DNA of 64,000 nt, from contig NZ_JAOVZR010000001.1 in NCBI RefSeq assembly GCF_026619415.1, positions 3,208,501-3,272,500 of the forward strand. Direction: 5' to 3'. Each line of letters begins with the position of its first letter. Positions within the stretch are counted from its first letter, which is position 1. The DNA is from Hoeflea algicola. GTDB taxonomy: Bacteria; Pseudomonadota; Alphaproteobacteria; Rhizobiales; Rhizobiaceae. A program made the translations under genes and the position numbers. Shown here one piece after another: positions 16,153 through 27,608 of the stretch. The notes beneath the pieces were generated by a model that did not search any database, was not told the DNA's origin, and saw only the letters and a list, made by a program, of their open reading frames with translations.

Positions 16153-18333
16153 ATGGCGCGCAAGACAACTCCCCGAAGCCGCATCGAACCGTCCTTTGAG
16201 CGCGGCAAGCCGAAAGCTGCCGGCCGGACCGTTGCCGATGAACGGGTTGCGGGCAAGAAGCCGCCGGCCAAACGCCGCAAGAAAGCCGCTCCGAAGGCGA
16301 GACAAGCCAAGGCAAGGACCTCGCGCGGCCGCCTGGTGCGGGCGCTGCGTGGGCTGGTCTACTGGAGTTTCGTATTTGCCATCTGGGGCGGCATCGGCAT
16401 CGCCGGGATCGTCGCCTTCTACGGCGCGCGCATGCCGAGCGCCGCCACCTGGTCGATTCCCGATCGTCCGCCCAACGTCAAGATCATGTCGGTCAAGGGC
16501 GAGATTATGGCCAACCGCGGCGCCACCGGCGGCGAGGCGCTGTTGCTGGGAGACATGTCGCCTTACATTCCAGAAGCGGTGGTCGCCATCGAGGACCGGC
16601 GATTCTATTCGCATTTTGGGGTCGATCCGATTGGCCTGGCCCGCGCCATGCTGGCCAATGCGATGGCCGGGCGCATGGTCCAGGGCGGCTCGACGCTGAC
16701 TCAGCAACTGGCCAAGAACCTGTTTCTCTCACCCGAACGCACGATTGAGCGCAAGGTCCAGGAAGTGCTGCTGGCGTTGTGGCTCGAGCACAAGTTCACC
16801 AAGGACCAGATACTGGAAATGTATCTCAACCGGGTGTTCTTCGGTTCCGGCGCCTATGGTGTCGAGGCGGCTTCGCGGCGCTATTTCCGCAAACCCGCCC
16901 GTGATGTCACGTTGGCCCAGGCTGCGTTGCTCGCAGGCCTGCTCAAGGCGCCGTCACGGCTGTCGCCGGCGCGCAATCCCAAGGGTGCCGAAGCCCGCGC
17001 CCAGGTGGTGTTGGCTGCGATGCGGGACCAGGGTGTTGTCTCCGATAGCGAAACCGCCACCGCGCTGACCAGCCCGCAGGTGCGGGCCAAGAGTTACTGG
17101 AGCGGCTCGGAAAATTATGTCGCCGACCTGGTGATGGACCGGATCACCGATCTTGTCGGCCCGGTCACCCAGGACCTGGTGGTCGACACGACGATTGATT
17201 TCCAGCTTCAGCGCGAAGCCGAGAAGGCGCTCAAGGCCAGTCTCGACGCCAAGGGCGCCAAATTCCGTGTCGGTCAGGGTGCGCTGGTATCACTGGATGG
17301 CACCGGTGCGGTGCGGGCGCTGATTGGCGGTCGTGAATACGCCACCAGCCAGTTTGACCGCGCGACCGAAGCCAAACGCCAACCCGGCTCTGCCTTCAAG
17401 CCTTTTGTCTATGCCGCAGCACTCGAGCAGGGCCGGACACCGCAATCGGTGCGCAATGATGCGCCGGTCAAGATCGGCAAGTGGACGCCCGAAAATTACG
17501 ACGGCAAATACCGCGGCGAGGTAACACTGTCGGATGCATTGACCTTTTCGCTCAACACCATCGCCGCACAGCTGGTCATGGAAGTGGGCCCGAAAACCGT
17601 GGTCAAGACTGCGCATCGGCTCGGCATCGAGGCCAAGATGCAGGCCAATGCGTCAATCGCACTGGGCACATCCGAGGTCACACTGCTGGAGCTGACCGCA
17701 GCCTATGCGCCGTTCATGAATGGCGGTTACAAGGCGACGCCGCACGTCATTCGCCGCATCACTACCCATAGCGGCAAGGTGCTTTATGAAAACACCTACA
17801 ACAACCCGCCACGGGTGCTTGACGCCGGAGTTGCGGCGATGATGAACCGGATGATGGTCCGTGTCGTCGAACAGGGCACCGGTCGCAAGGCCAGGCTTGA
17901 TGGCTGGCAGGTTGCGGGCAAGACCGGCACCAGCCAGTCGTTCCGCGATGCGCTGTTTGTCGGCTACACCGCCAATTTGGCCACCGGTGTCTGGTTTGGC
18001 AATGATGATGGTGCGCCGATGAAAAAAGTCACCGGCGGCGGGCTGCCCGCCGAAACCTGGAAAACCTATATGCAGGCCGCCCATGCAGGCCTCAAGCCGG
18101 CGGGCCTGCCGCTCGGCGGACCGCTGCCGCCGGTGGCGATTGAAGGTCCGGCATCGGCCGCCGATCCGATGGCGGAACTTGTTCGCGATCTAGCCCCGAT
18201 TCCTGTTTCCCGCGACGCCACCGGCGCCCCCACCACCGGTGGACCGACACCGCCGGCCGAGATCGGCGCCCCGCCTCCGGCCGACGCGCAAGGCCGACGC
18301 ACCACCCTGCTCGACATTTTAATGGGAAATTAG
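16153..18333 (+). CDS. Class A penicillin-binding protein, PBP1A family
   Basis: Bifunctional peptidoglycan synthase of 726 residues. A long basic cytoplasmic tail (about residues 1-65, rich in Lys, Arg and Ala) precedes one transmembrane anchor at about 70-92. The glycosyltransferase domain has EDRRFYSHFGVD (catalytic Glu), QGGSTLTQQLAKN and KVQEVLLALWLE. The transpeptidase domain has the SxxK motif in PGSAFKPF, SLN in FSLNTIA and KTGTS in VAGKTGTSQ. The C-terminus is Pro- and Ala-rich and low-complexity. The ATG at 16153 gives the basic tail; the frame is open from 16108. A perfect CtrA-like box lies 160 bp upstream, suggesting cell-cycle control. Periplasm-facing inner membrane enzyme. Confidence 0.93.
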   Translation: MARKTTPRSRIEPSFERGKPKAAGRTVADERVAGKKPPAKRRKKAAPKARQAKARTSRGRLVRALRGLVYWSFVFAIWGGIGIAGIVAFYGARMPSAATWSIPDRPPNVKIMSVKGEIMANRGATGGEALLLGDMSPYIPEAVVAIEDRRFYSHFGVDPIGLARAMLANAMAGRMVQGGSTLTQQLAKNLFLSPERTIERKVQEVLLALWLEHKFTKDQILEMYLNRVFFGSGAYGVEAASRRYFRKPARDVTLAQAALLAGLLKAPSRLSPARNPKGAEARAQVVLAAMRDQGVVSDSETATALTSPQVRAKSYWSGSENYVADLVMDRITDLVGPVTQDLVVDTTIDFQLQREAEKALKASLDAKGAKFRVGQGALVSLDGTGAVRALIGGREYATSQFDRATEAKRQPGSAFKPFVYAAALEQGRTPQSVRNDAPVKIGKWTPENYDGKYRGEVTLSDALTFSLNTIAAQLVMEVGPKTVVKTAHRLGIEAKMQANASIALGTSEVTLLELTAAYAPFMNGGYKATPHVIRRITTHSGKVLYENTYNNPPRVLDAGVAAMMNRMMVRVVEQGTGRKARLDGWQVAGKTGTSQSFRDALFVGYTANLATGVWFGNDDGAPMKKVTGGGLPAETWKTYMQAAHAGLKPAGLPLGGPLPPVAIEGPASAADPMAELVRDLAPIPVSRDATGAPTTGGPTPPAEIGAPPPADAQGRRTTLLDILMGN

Positions 18334-18398
18334 CCTGCAAGCGGCTCGTTTTCTGCACAAAAACCGCTGCCCACCGGCAATCAGTACTGTTCGCGGCG

Positions 18399-18430
18399 CT
18401 TGCAGTCTTCAAGCGACATTCTTATATACC
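18399..18430 (+). promoter_or_regulatory. RpoH-type heat-shock promoter of dnaK
   Basis: CTTG at 18399-18402, 18 bases, then CTTATATACC at 18421-18430. This matches the alphaproteobacterial heat-shock consensus CTTG-N17/18-CYTATNT. It leaves a leader of roughly 150 nt before the dnaK ATG. In that leader ACCGGA (18487-18492) can pair with TCCGGT (18505-18510) before a T run, a weak attenuator-like hairpin. Confidence 0.65.
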
Positions 18431-18589
18431 CGACAACGCCCCTGACGATGACCGCAACAACCGGCGGACGACAGGGGGGCGAAGGGACCGGACGGCGCAT
18501 GTCATCCGGTTTTTAACAATGTCCCGTTAGGGGCTGTCGTATGGAACGCCTGACCGGGTCCCGGCAGCTCGCTTCAAGGAGAAAGTAAT

Positions 18590-20509
<1,920 letters not shown>

Positions 20510-20529
20510 TAGGCGGATGTAACAAAACC

Positions 20530-20553
20530 CGGGAACTACGGTTCCCGTGTTTT
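20530..20553 (+). terminator. Intrinsic terminator or attenuator between dnaK and dnaJ
   Basis: Stem CGGGAAC (20530-20536) with GTTCCCG (20541-20547), tetraloop TACG, then TGTTTT. A short stem with modest T tract probably terminates part of the dnaK message, giving more DnaK than DnaJ while allowing read-through. Confidence 0.65.
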
Positions 20554-20605
20554 CGTCCGGCTATGCCGGAAGCGATGACAGCAATCAGGACGTCGACGGA
20601 GCATC

Positions 20606-21748
20606 ATGGCCAAGGCGGATTTTTACGAAACACTCGGTGTGGCGCGTGGCGCGGACGAGAAGGAGCTCAAGGGCGCCTTCCGCAAGCTGGCCATGAAGTT
20701 TCACCCGGACAAGAACCCCGATGATTCCGATGCAGAACGCAAGTTCAAGGAAATCAACGAGGCTTACGAGTTCCTGAAAGATCCACAGAAGCGCGCAGCC
20801 TATGACCGGTTTGGTCACGCCGCCTTCGAACAGGGCGGCCCAGGCGGTATGGGCGGCGGCATGGGTGGCGGCGGCGGTTTTTCGGATATTTTCGAAGACA
20901 TCTTCGGCGAGATGATGGGCGGCGGCCGTGGTGGCGGGCGGCGGTCATCGGGCGGCCGCGAACGCGGTGCCGACCTGCGCTACAACATGGAAATTTCGCT
21001 CGAGGAAGCCTATGAGGGCAAGACCGCGCAGATCAGGGTTCCGACCTCGATCACCTGCGATGTCTGTACCGGATCAGGAGCCAAGCCCGGCAGTCAGCCA
21101 ACCACTTGCGCCACCTGTGGCGGTGCAGGCCGGGTTCGCGCCGCCCAGGGTTTCTTTTCGATTGAGCGTACCTGCCCGACCTGCCACGGTCGCGGCCAGA
21201 CCATCACTGACCCCTGCACCAAATGCGGTGGCCAGGGCCGTGTCACCGAAGAACGCTCGCTGTCGGTCAATATTCCGGCCGGCATCGAGGATGGTACCCG
21301 CATTAGGCTCTCCGGTGAGGGCGAAGCCGGTATGCGCGGCGGTCCCTCCGGTGATCTCTACATTTTCCTTTCCGTGCGCCCGCACGCAGTGTTTCAACGC
21401 GAAGGCGCGGATCTGTTCTGCACCGTGCCGATTTCGATGACCACGGCCGCACTTGGCGGCAAGTTCGACATTACCACCATGGACGGGGCACGCTCACGCG
21501 TCAGTGTTCCCGAAGGCACTCAGCCCGGCAAGGAACTCCGGCTGCGCGGCAAGGGCATGCCGGTGCTTCGCTCGGCCCAGTTGGGTGATCTGTATATCCG
21601 GATTTCGATCGAGACGCCGCAGAAGCTGTCCAAGCGCCAGCGCGAACTGTTGATGGAATTTCAGGAACTTTCGTCCAAGGAGAACAGCCCGGAATCCTCC
21701 GGCTTCTTCTCGCGGATGAAGGGTTTCTTTGACACGCTGACGGACTGA
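20606..21748 (+). CDS. dnaJ: Chaperone protein DnaJ (Hsp40)
   Basis: Type I Hsp40 of 380 residues. J domain with the HPD motif in [10 protein letters not shown] (about 32-42); Gly/Phe-rich region [16 protein letters not shown]; four zinc-binding repeats [24 protein letters not shown] and CTKCGGQG at about 150-215; then the C-terminal substrate-binding domains. It stimulates the DnaK ATPase. ATG 20606 with GGAG site. Follows dnaK in the usual order, behind a partial terminator. Confidence 0.97.
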   Translation: MAKADFYETLGVARGADEKELKGAFRKLAMKFHPDKNPDDSDAERKFKEINEAYEFLKDPQKRAAYDRFGHAAFEQGGPGGMGGGMGGGGGFSDIFEDIFGEMMGGGRGGGRRSSGGRERGADLRYNMEISLEEAYEGKTAQIRVPTSITCDVCTGSGAKPGSQPTTCATCGGAGRVRAAQGFFSIERTCPTCHGRGQTITDPCTKCGGQGRVTEERSLSVNIPAGIEDGTRIRLSGEGEAGMRGGPSGDLYIFLSVRPHAVFQREGADLFCTVPISMTTAALGGKFDITTMDGARSRVSVPEGTQPGKELRLRGKGMPVLRSAQLGDLYIRISIETPQKLSKRQRELLMEFQELSSKENSPESSGFFSRMKGFFDTLTD

Positions 21749-21856
21749 TCTGCCGCACCCGGGCCGATTTGAACTTTCTGCAGCGCGGTGTCTGGCGGCA
21801 TGATGTCGCCAGATGGCGGAAGGGTGGGGCGCCAGCGGGTGGCGCGGGGAGTGAGC

Positions 21857-22457
21857 ATGAATTTTCCCAAGCGAGATCGCCGCGCGTTTCGACGAGGAAA
21901 TCCGTTTCTTCAGGGTCTGGATGGATGGACCTCGTAATATTGGCGCGATCATGCCCACGTCATCGATCGCTGCCCGTTCAATGGCATCCGTCGTCAATCC
22001 CGGCTCCGGTTTGCCGGTGCTCGAACTCGGGCCCGGTACCGGTGTCATCACCCGTGCCATTCTTGCCCGCGGTGTGGCGCCGGTCCAGCTTGTCTCGGTA
22101 GAATTCTCGCATCAGTTCTACACTCGGCTGAAACTCGATTTCCCCGAAGTCCGGTTCATTCACGGCAATGCCTTCGAACTTGAAACGACGCTCGGCGCGC
22201 TCAATGAACAGCGTTTCGACTGCGCAATATCGGGCATCCCATTGCTGAATTTCCCTGTCGCAGACCGGGTTGCGCTGATTGAAGATCTGCTCGACCGCTT
22301 GCCCTGTGGACGGCCGGTGGTGCAGTTTTCCTATGGGCCGGCCTCGCCGGTGCCACCGCGCAGCGGCAGTTTCGACGTGATCCGTCACGATTTTGTCATG
22401 CGCAATGTGCCGCCGGCGCGGCTATGGCTCTATCGCCGCAAGGCAATTATCGCCTGA
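21857..22457 (+). CDS. pmtA: PmtA-like phospholipid N-methyltransferase, N-terminus frameshifted
   Basis: SAM-dependent methyltransferase resembling rhizobial PmtA, which methylates phosphatidylethanolamine toward phosphatidylcholine. SAM motif I is VLELGPGTGVITRAIL, with SVEF as motif II and the segment AISGIPLLNFP as motif IV. The open frame begins at ATG 21921 (MDGPRNIGAIMP), but homology extends upstream in the same frame (EIAARFDEEIRFFRVW). It is then cut by a TGA just before, with no start codon. The ATG at 21857, which has a good GGGGAG site, joins this frame if one T of the TTTT at 21862-21865 is removed. An indel is therefore inferred. It lies 108 bp after dnaJ. Confidence 0.78.
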
Positions 22458-22537
22458 GGCCTTTGCGCCTTGTCCCCGCCCTTGCCCAGTGCCATTGCGC
22501 CGTCCCGCAGGCGGCAAATTATCCAGCGGAGTAATTC

Positions 22538-23119
22538 ATGATTCCCAATATCCTCGTCATCCCCGGCTCCAACCGGAGCGGTTCCTTCAATGCCTCCCTG
22601 GCTGCCGCCGTATCGGTCGAACTCGCCCACCAGGGCGCCGACGTCACCCGGATTTCGCTCGTCGATTATCCGTTGCCGCTAGTCGATGAGGATTTGAAGA
22701 ACCAGTCGGGCATTCCCGACAATGCCCTGAAGCTGGGCCGGTTGATTGCCGCTCAGGATGGCGTCTTCCTGTGTTGCCCCGAATACAATTCGTCAATTCC
22801 GCCCTTGCTCAAGAACATGATCGACTGGGTCAGTCTGATCGCCAGGGATGGCGACAAGCCGTTCAAGCCCTGGAAGGGCCGTTTTGTGGCGCTGGGATCA
22901 GCTTCCAATGGCCGGTTCGCGGGTATTCGCGGTCTCTACCATGTCCGCTCGGTGATGATGAATGTCGGAACCCAGGTAATCAGCGAGCAATGCTCGGTCG
23001 GCGGTGCGGCCAATGCCTTCGACGCTGACGGGCGGCTAAAGGACGAGCGGACGGCAGCAATGATGGCCAGCACTTGCACCTCCTTGATTGCCCATTGCAC
23101 CATGATGAACAGCCGCTGA
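22538..23119 (+). CDS. NADPH-dependent FMN reductase
   Basis: 193-residue flavodoxin-fold enzyme of the NADPH-dependent FMN reductase family (ChrR/ArsH-like group). The phosphate-binding loop is PGSNRSGSFNASLA near the N-terminus, and the flavin-binding signature CPEYNSSIPPLLKNMIDW sits at about 80-97, both well conserved. Predicted activity is reduction of FMN, quinones or azo/chromate compounds using NAD(P)H; the substrate is not determinable. ATG 22538 follows CGGAG. Same strand as the pmtA-like gene, 80 bp apart. Confidence 0.87.
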   Translation: MIPNILVIPGSNRSGSFNASLAAAVSVELAHQGADVTRISLVDYPLPLVDEDLKNQSGIPDNALKLGRLIAAQDGVFLCCPEYNSSIPPLLKNMIDWVSLIARDGDKPFKPWKGRFVALGSASNGRFAGIRGLYHVRSVMMNVGTQVISEQCSVGGAANAFDADGRLKDERTAAMMASTCTSLIAHCTMMNSR

Positions 23120-23322
23120 GCTTGGCCGCCTGTAGCAACGGCAGGCGAGGGCTTATCGTTGCGACAGGTCTTGCGAACGCTGGCTCTTCATGCGAGGACC
23201 GATAATGACTGCATGAAGGTTTCCAGCGCCTCACGGCGACGAAACCGGCTTGCCTGGTTTCAAGCGAAAAAAGCGTCGATCAAGCGTTGCTGCGAACGCC
23301 CGGCGCTTGGGAGAACAGCGTC

Positions 23323-24051
23323 ATGGCCAACGCCGCGATACACCTCGACAATTCAACACGGGCAATTGCCGATCCCCGTCTCATCGTCGCTCTCGACGTG
23401 CCGACGGTTGCCGAAGCCGAAGCGCTGGTGGAGCGGATCGGTGACGAAGCGGTGTTCTTCAAGATCGGCTACCAGCTGGCCTTTGCCGGCGGCCTGCCGC
23501 TGGCGCGCGAGCTCAAGGCCGCTGGCCGCAAGGTGTTTCTGGACATGAAACTCCTCGACATCGACAACACCGTCGCCAAGGGCGTCGAGAATGTCGCCCG
23601 GATGGGCGTCGACATGCTGACACTCCATGCCTACCCGAAAGCGATGAAGGCTGCTGTTGAAGCCGCCAGCGGCAGCGGCCTGTGCCTGTTGGGCGTCACC
23701 GTGTTGACCTCGATGGACGCCGCCGACCTATCCGACGCCGGCTATGCATTCACGCCCGAACAACTGGTTTTGCGCCGCGCAGCGCAGGCGCGCGAGGCTA
23801 ACATGGGCGGCATCGTCTGCGCCGCCGCGGAGGCCGCCGCCGTGCGCGCCGTTGTCGGCCCGGGTATGGCGATCGTGACGCCGGGTATCCGGCCCTCGGG
23901 TGCCGATCATGGCGACCAGAAGCGGGTGATGACGCCGGCTGACGCGCTGACTGCCGGTGCAACCCATCTGGTGGTGGGCCGACCGATTTCGGCCGCATCC
24001 GATCCGGCTGCCGCCGTCCGCGCCATCCGCACCGAAATGTCAAACGCCTGA
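23323..24051 (+). CDS. pyrF: Orotidine 5'-phosphate decarboxylase
   Basis: Last step of UMP biosynthesis: OMP to UMP plus CO2. TIM-barrel enzyme of 242 residues from ATG 23323 (GGGAG site); the open frame extends to 23287 without support. IVALDVPT near the N-terminus and the catalytic Lys-Asp array [13 protein letters not shown] are intact, as is the C-terminal phosphate loop TPGIRPSG ... VVGRPIS. Cytoplasmic. Followed after 35 bp by the DUF1330 gene. Confidence 0.96.
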   Translation: MANAAIHLDNSTRAIADPRLIVALDVPTVAEAEALVERIGDEAVFFKIGYQLAFAGGLPLARELKAAGRKVFLDMKLLDIDNTVAKGVENVARMGVDMLTLHAYPKAMKAAVEAASGSGLCLLGVTVLTSMDAADLSDAGYAFTPEQLVLRRAAQAREANMGGIVCAAAEAAAVRAVVGPGMAIVTPGIRPSGADHGDQKRVMTPADALTAGATHLVVGRPISAASDPAAAVRAIRTEMSNA

Positions 24052-24086
24052 AAAGATCAAACACCAAGCAATAGAAGGATGAGAAT

Positions 24087-24380
24087 ATGGCCAAGGGATA
24101 CTGGATCGGACGCATCGATGTGCGCGACCCCGAGGGCTACAAGGCCTATGTGGAAACCGCGAAGCCGGCTTTCATCGAACACAATGCGAAATTTCTGGTT
24201 CGCGGTGGCGAACTCGACTCTCTCGAAGGCACCGCCCGCGCCCGCAATGTGGTCATCGAGTTCCCCAGTCGTGCCGCCGCACTGGCGTGCTACAATTCCG
24301 AGACCTACCAGAAGGCCCGCGCCATCCGGCAGCAATATTCCGAGGGCGAACTGATCGTCGTCGACGGCTACGACGCCTGA
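24087..24380 (+). CDS. DUF1330 domain protein
   Basis: 97-residue ferredoxin-like (dimeric alpha/beta barrel) protein of the DUF1330 family. Typical segments: GYWIGRIDVRDPEGYKAYVE, FLVRGGE, and VVIEFPSRAAALACYNSETYQ. Function unknown; related folds act as small enzymes or monooxygenases. ATG 24087 follows AAGGATGAG. Probably co-transcribed with pyrF, and ended by a small hairpin at 24486. Confidence 0.88.
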   Translation: MAKGYWIGRIDVRDPEGYKAYVETAKPAFIEHNAKFLVRGGELDSLEGTARARNVVIEFPSRAAALACYNSETYQKARAIRQQYSEGELIVVDGYDA

Positions 24381-24485
24381 TCCGACAAAATCCGCCGCCG
24401 CTGCTCCGTGATCATCCAAGGATCTTCGGGGCGGCGCGGTGCCGATAAAGGCGAAGATAGACGATGGGACGCATCCTCAGGCTCT

Positions 24486-24504
24486 TCACCTTGCGGTGAT
24501 TTTT
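24486..24504 (+). terminator. Short intrinsic terminator
   Basis: Stem TCACC (24486-24490) with GGTGA (24495-24499), tetraloop TTGC, then TTTTT. It lies 105 bp after the DUF1330 stop. The stem is only 5 bp, so strength is uncertain. Confidence 0.5.
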
Positions 24505-24591
24505 GATTATGAGCGTGGCTGGAATGCGTCCACGGCCCAATCCGTCTGCTCAGGCCGGGCGGCTTAAATGATCCTGTCAGGGAGTGCATGA

Positions 24592-25572
24592 ATGTCATCG
24601 CTGAACCAACCCAAGCTCGTCACGGTATTTGGCGGCTCCGGCTTTGTTGGCCGCCATGTGGTGCGCGCGCTCGCTCGCCGCGGCTACCGCATTCGCGTTG
24701 CCGTGCGCCGTCCCGATCTTGCCGGTCACCTGCAGCCGCTCGGCGGGGTCGGCCAGATCGTCGCCATTCAGGCCAATTTGCGCAACCGTGAGTCCGTCAA
24801 CCGCGCCGTGGCCGGATCGGATCATGTGATCAACTGTGTCGGCATTCTTTTCCAATCCGGACGCAACACCTTCGATGCGGTCCAGGATTTCGGCGCCCGC
24901 GCGGTTGCCGAGGCTACCCGTGCCGCGGGCGCCAGCCTGACCCACATCTCCGCCATCGGCGCGGATACCGAAGCCGAATCCGATTACGCCCGCACCAAGG
25001 GGTGTGCTGAAGCCGCGATCGCCAAGATTCTGCCCGATGCGGTGATCTTGCGCCCGTCGATCATTTTCGGCCCGGAAGACGACTTCTTCAACAAGTTCGC
25101 AGAAATGGCCCGGTTTTCACCGTTCCTGCCGCTGATCGGCGGCGGCGAGACCAAATTCCAGCCGGTCTTTGTCGGCGACGTCGCCGAGGCCGTGGCGCGC
25201 AGTGTTGATGGCCTGCTTGTCCCCGGCACCATTTACGAACTTGGCGGTCCGCGGGTCTTGAGCTTCAAGCAATGTCTTGAGGAAATGCTCGACGTCATCC
25301 AGCGCAAGCGTGTGCTGGTGCCGCTGCCATGGAGCCTGGCCTCGCTGATCGGCAAGGTCGCATCGCTGATTCCGTTGATCGAGCCGCCTCTGACTGGCGA
25401 TCAGGTAACCCTGCTGAAGACCGACAACGTCGTCTCCGCTGAAGCTGTGCGCGAGAACCGTACGCTCGCCAGCCTCGGCATGCAGCTTGCCACGATCGAG
25501 GCGGTCCTGCCGTCCTACCTCACCCGCTACCGGCCGCAAGGCCAGTATAGCGGCACCGGCAACGAAGCCTGA
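24592..25572 (+). CDS. NDUFA9-type complex I SDR family protein
   Basis: 326-residue atypical short-chain dehydrogenase similar to mitochondrial complex I subunit NDUFA9, common in alphaproteobacteria. Rossmann motif VFGGSGFVGRHVVRAL at the N-terminus; HISAIGADTEAESDYARTKGCAE contains the Y-x-x-x-K pair in degenerate surroundings. NDUFA9 binds NADPH and supports complex I assembly. In bacteria the equivalent role is inferred, and some homologues act in ubiquinone or sugar-nucleotide chemistry. ATG 24592 follows GGGAG. Its stop is 33 bp before the TauE/SafE permease. Confidence 0.87.
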   Translation: MSSLNQPKLVTVFGGSGFVGRHVVRALARRGYRIRVAVRRPDLAGHLQPLGGVGQIVAIQANLRNRESVNRAVAGSDHVINCVGILFQSGRNTFDAVQDFGARAVAEATRAAGASLTHISAIGADTEAESDYARTKGCAEAAIAKILPDAVILRPSIIFGPEDDFFNKFAEMARFSPFLPLIGGGETKFQPVFVGDVAEAVARSVDGLLVPGTIYELGGPRVLSFKQCLEEMLDVIQRKRVLVPLPWSLASLIGKVASLIPLIEPPLTGDQVTLLKTDNVVSAEAVRENRTLASLGMQLATIEAVLPSYLTRYRPQGQYSGTGNEA

Positions 25573-25604
25573 GCGCTCAGTTTTACGAGACTGTCGCAGC
25601 CCTT

Positions 25605-26354
25605 GTGCCGCAAGGGCTCGACTTCTGGGTTGCGGCGTCGCTCGTGATTGCGAGTTTCTTCACCTCGGCGCTGACCGTCTCGGTCGGCATTGGTGGCGGC
25701 GTCGCCATGCTTGCACTGATGGGCTATCTGGTTCCGGTTGCGGCCATCATCCCGCTGCACGGCGCGGTGCAGTTGGGCTCCAATCTCAGTCGCAGCTCGA
25801 TTCTGCGCAGCCACATCGCCTGGATCTGCCTCGCCGCCTTCCTGGCCGGCGCCATACCCGGCGCCTGGGCCGGCGGGCTGGCGGTCGGCGCGCTGGCCGA
25901 TCCGACGCTCAAGGCGCTGCTCGGCGGTTTCATCTTGCTCATTACCTGGCTCAAGCTGCCCCGACTGGCTGCCATCGGGCCGCGCGGCTTCGCGCTCACC
26001 GGCGCCATCACCACCTTCCTGACGATGATCTTCGGCGCCACGGGCCCCTTCAATGCTATGGTGCTTTCGAAGACCTTTCCCGACCGTTTGCGCTTGCAGG
26101 CGACCACGGCGGCGGTGATGAGCCTGCAGCATCTGGTCAAGACGGTTGCTTTTGCGCTTGCAGGCTTTGCCTTTACCCCCTGGCTGCCGTTGATTGCGGC
26201 GATGATTGTGACCGGATTCGCCGGAACGTGGGTCGGCGCCAATTTTCTGCAGAAAATGCCTGAGGAGCGGTTCCGGATGGCTTTCCGCGTCTGTCTCACC
26301 GTGCTTGCGCTCGACATGATCCGGCGTGGTGTTGTCGGAATGGCGCATGGTTAG
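25605..26354 (+). CDS. TauE/SafE (TSUP) family anion permease
   Basis: 249-residue inner membrane protein with about seven or eight hydrophobic helices, of the TSUP family, which exports sulfite, sulfoacetate or related organosulfur anions in characterised members. Family-like features are the paired motif regions (GIGGGVAMLALMGYLVP near the N-terminus; TMIFGATGPFNAMVLSK in the second half). The start is a GTG at 25605. The same frame stays open back to about 25572, so an alternative upstream start is possible; no ATG is available. The substrate is unassigned. A sulfite oxidase is encoded 31 kb away in this window, but no direct link is seen. Confidence 0.82.
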   Translation: MPQGLDFWVAASLVIASFFTSALTVSVGIGGGVAMLALMGYLVPVAAIIPLHGAVQLGSNLSRSSILRSHIAWICLAAFLAGAIPGAWAGGLAVGALADPTLKALLGGFILLITWLKLPRLAAIGPRGFALTGAITTFLTMIFGATGPFNAMVLSKTFPDRLRLQATTAAVMSLQHLVKTVAFALAGFAFTPWLPLIAAMIVTGFAGTWVGANFLQKMPEERFRMAFRVCLTVLALDMIRRGVVGMAHG

Positions 26355-26586
26355 GAATGATTTAAGTTTCCTCGGCTTTATTGGCCCCGCCAGCGGTTTG
26401 CCACTTGCCTGGACCTGCCGGTCCGGGTAGATCGCCCCTGCCTTTGGCTGAGCCGGCAATTGCCGCGCGCCAGACGCCGTCACCGTCCCTTACGGGTCTT
26501 GGTGAAATATTTAATTATCCTGCAGAAGCGGGAACCGACCGAATGTGCGCAGCATTGGGCATGAAATGGATCAAGGAAGTAAAGTC

Positions 26587-26733
26587 ATGGGCAAAACCGT
26601 CATATCTGCATTCGCCTTCGCGGTTGTTGTGATTCTCTCCGCGTCTGCCTTTGCGCCCCGCAGTGTTGCTGATTCCAAGGGCTGCGCTCCGGCCTACGGC
26701 GTCGATCCCTGCCTCGCCCAACTCAGCGAATAA
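26587..26733 (+). CDS. Small predicted secreted peptide
   Basis: 48 residues: a hydrophobic signal-like N-terminus (MGKTVISAFAFAVVVILSA) and a short tail containing two cysteines (KGCAPAYGVDPCLAQLSE) that could form a disulfide. ATG 26587 is preceded by AAGGAAG at good spacing. The frame continues up to 26545, but those residues do not look like a signal peptide. No family recognised. The 230-bp gap before it is AT-richer just upstream (TATTTAATTATCC near 26507), where a promoter could lie. Confidence 0.5.
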   Translation: MGKTVISAFAFAVVVILSASAFAPRSVADSKGCAPAYGVDPCLAQLSE

Positions 26734-26804
26734 TCACCGCCTCATGCATGCCGCGCTCGAATGGTCTCATTTGAGCGCGATTTTATATGCATCAGATCAA
26801 AGTG

Positions 26805-27608
26805 TCAGAGAAGCCACAGCCCGACCAGGCCGAGTGTGCCAACCACGATCCGCCACCAGCCAAACAGCGTGAACCCGCGCCGTGACACGAAGTCCAGCAG
26901 GCTGCGCACGACCACCACTCCGGCAATAAACGCCATCACGAAGCCGACGACGATGGCCGCGACATCATCGGCGGCCAGCAAATCGTAATTCTTGTAGAGA
27001 TCGAGCGTGAAGGCGCCGGCCATGGTCGGCATCGCCAGGAAGAACGAAAATTCCGCCGCCGATCGCTTGTCCGCCCCGAGCAGCAGCGCGCCGACAATGG
27101 TGGCGCCGGAGCGCGACGTGCCCGGAATCATCGCCAAGGTCTGGCACAGCCCGATCTTGAAGGCCATCGACAGCGGATAGTCCATCACATTGGTGTATTT
27201 CGGTGTCAGCTTCATCCGGTCGACAACCAGCAGCACGATACCGCCGGCAATCAGCACCCAGCAGATCAGCGCGGTTGATTCGAACAACACCGACTTGATG
27301 AACCCGTGCGCCATTGCGCCAATCACCGCTGCCGGCAGAAAAGCCAGCAGGATGGCGCCGACAAAATGCCGCGCCTTCGGGCTTGACGGCAGGTCGGTGG
27401 CAAGTTTCCACAGTCGGGCGAAATACACCGACAGGATTGCCCCGATCGCTCCCAACTGGATCAGCACCTCGAAGCTGTTGCCGGGCGATTTGAATCCGAG
27501 AAAATGGCCCACCAGCAACAGATGCGCGGTCGAGGATACCGGAATGAATTCGGTCAGGCCTTCGATCAGGCCAAGCAGGGCCGCGCCCACGAGTGTCGTT
27601 TCATTCAT
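26805..27608 (-). CDS. uppP: Undecaprenyl-diphosphatase (BacA/UppP)
   Basis: Recycles undecaprenyl pyrophosphate to the monophosphate lipid carrier for peptidoglycan and polysaccharide synthesis; gives bacitracin resistance. Integral membrane enzyme of 267 residues with about eight helices. Catalytic motif 1 [20 protein letters not shown] near the N-terminus and motif 2 [11 protein letters not shown] are intact. The ATG at 27608 (MNETTLVG) gives the family length; the longer open frame to 27722 lacks support. Monocistronic, converging on the small secreted peptide gene. Confidence 0.95.
   Translation of the reverse strand: MNETTLVGAALLGLIEGLTEFIPVSSTAHLLLVGHFLGFKSPGNSFEVLIQLGAIGAILSVYFARLWKLATDLPSSPKARHFVGAILLAFLPAAVIGAMAHGFIKSVLFESTALICWVLIAGGIVLLVVDRMKLTPKYTNVMDYPLSMAFKIGLCQTLAMIPGTSRSGATIVGALLLGADKRSAAEFSFFLAMPTMAGAFTLDLYKNYDLLAADDVAAIVVGFVMAFIAGVVVVRSLLDFVSRRGFTLFGWWRIVVGTLGLVGLWLL

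Noticed and set aside
23120..23322. Hairpin CGCCTG/CAGGCG after the FMN reductase gene
   Set aside because: Six-base stem with nine-base loop and no T tract; too weak to call.
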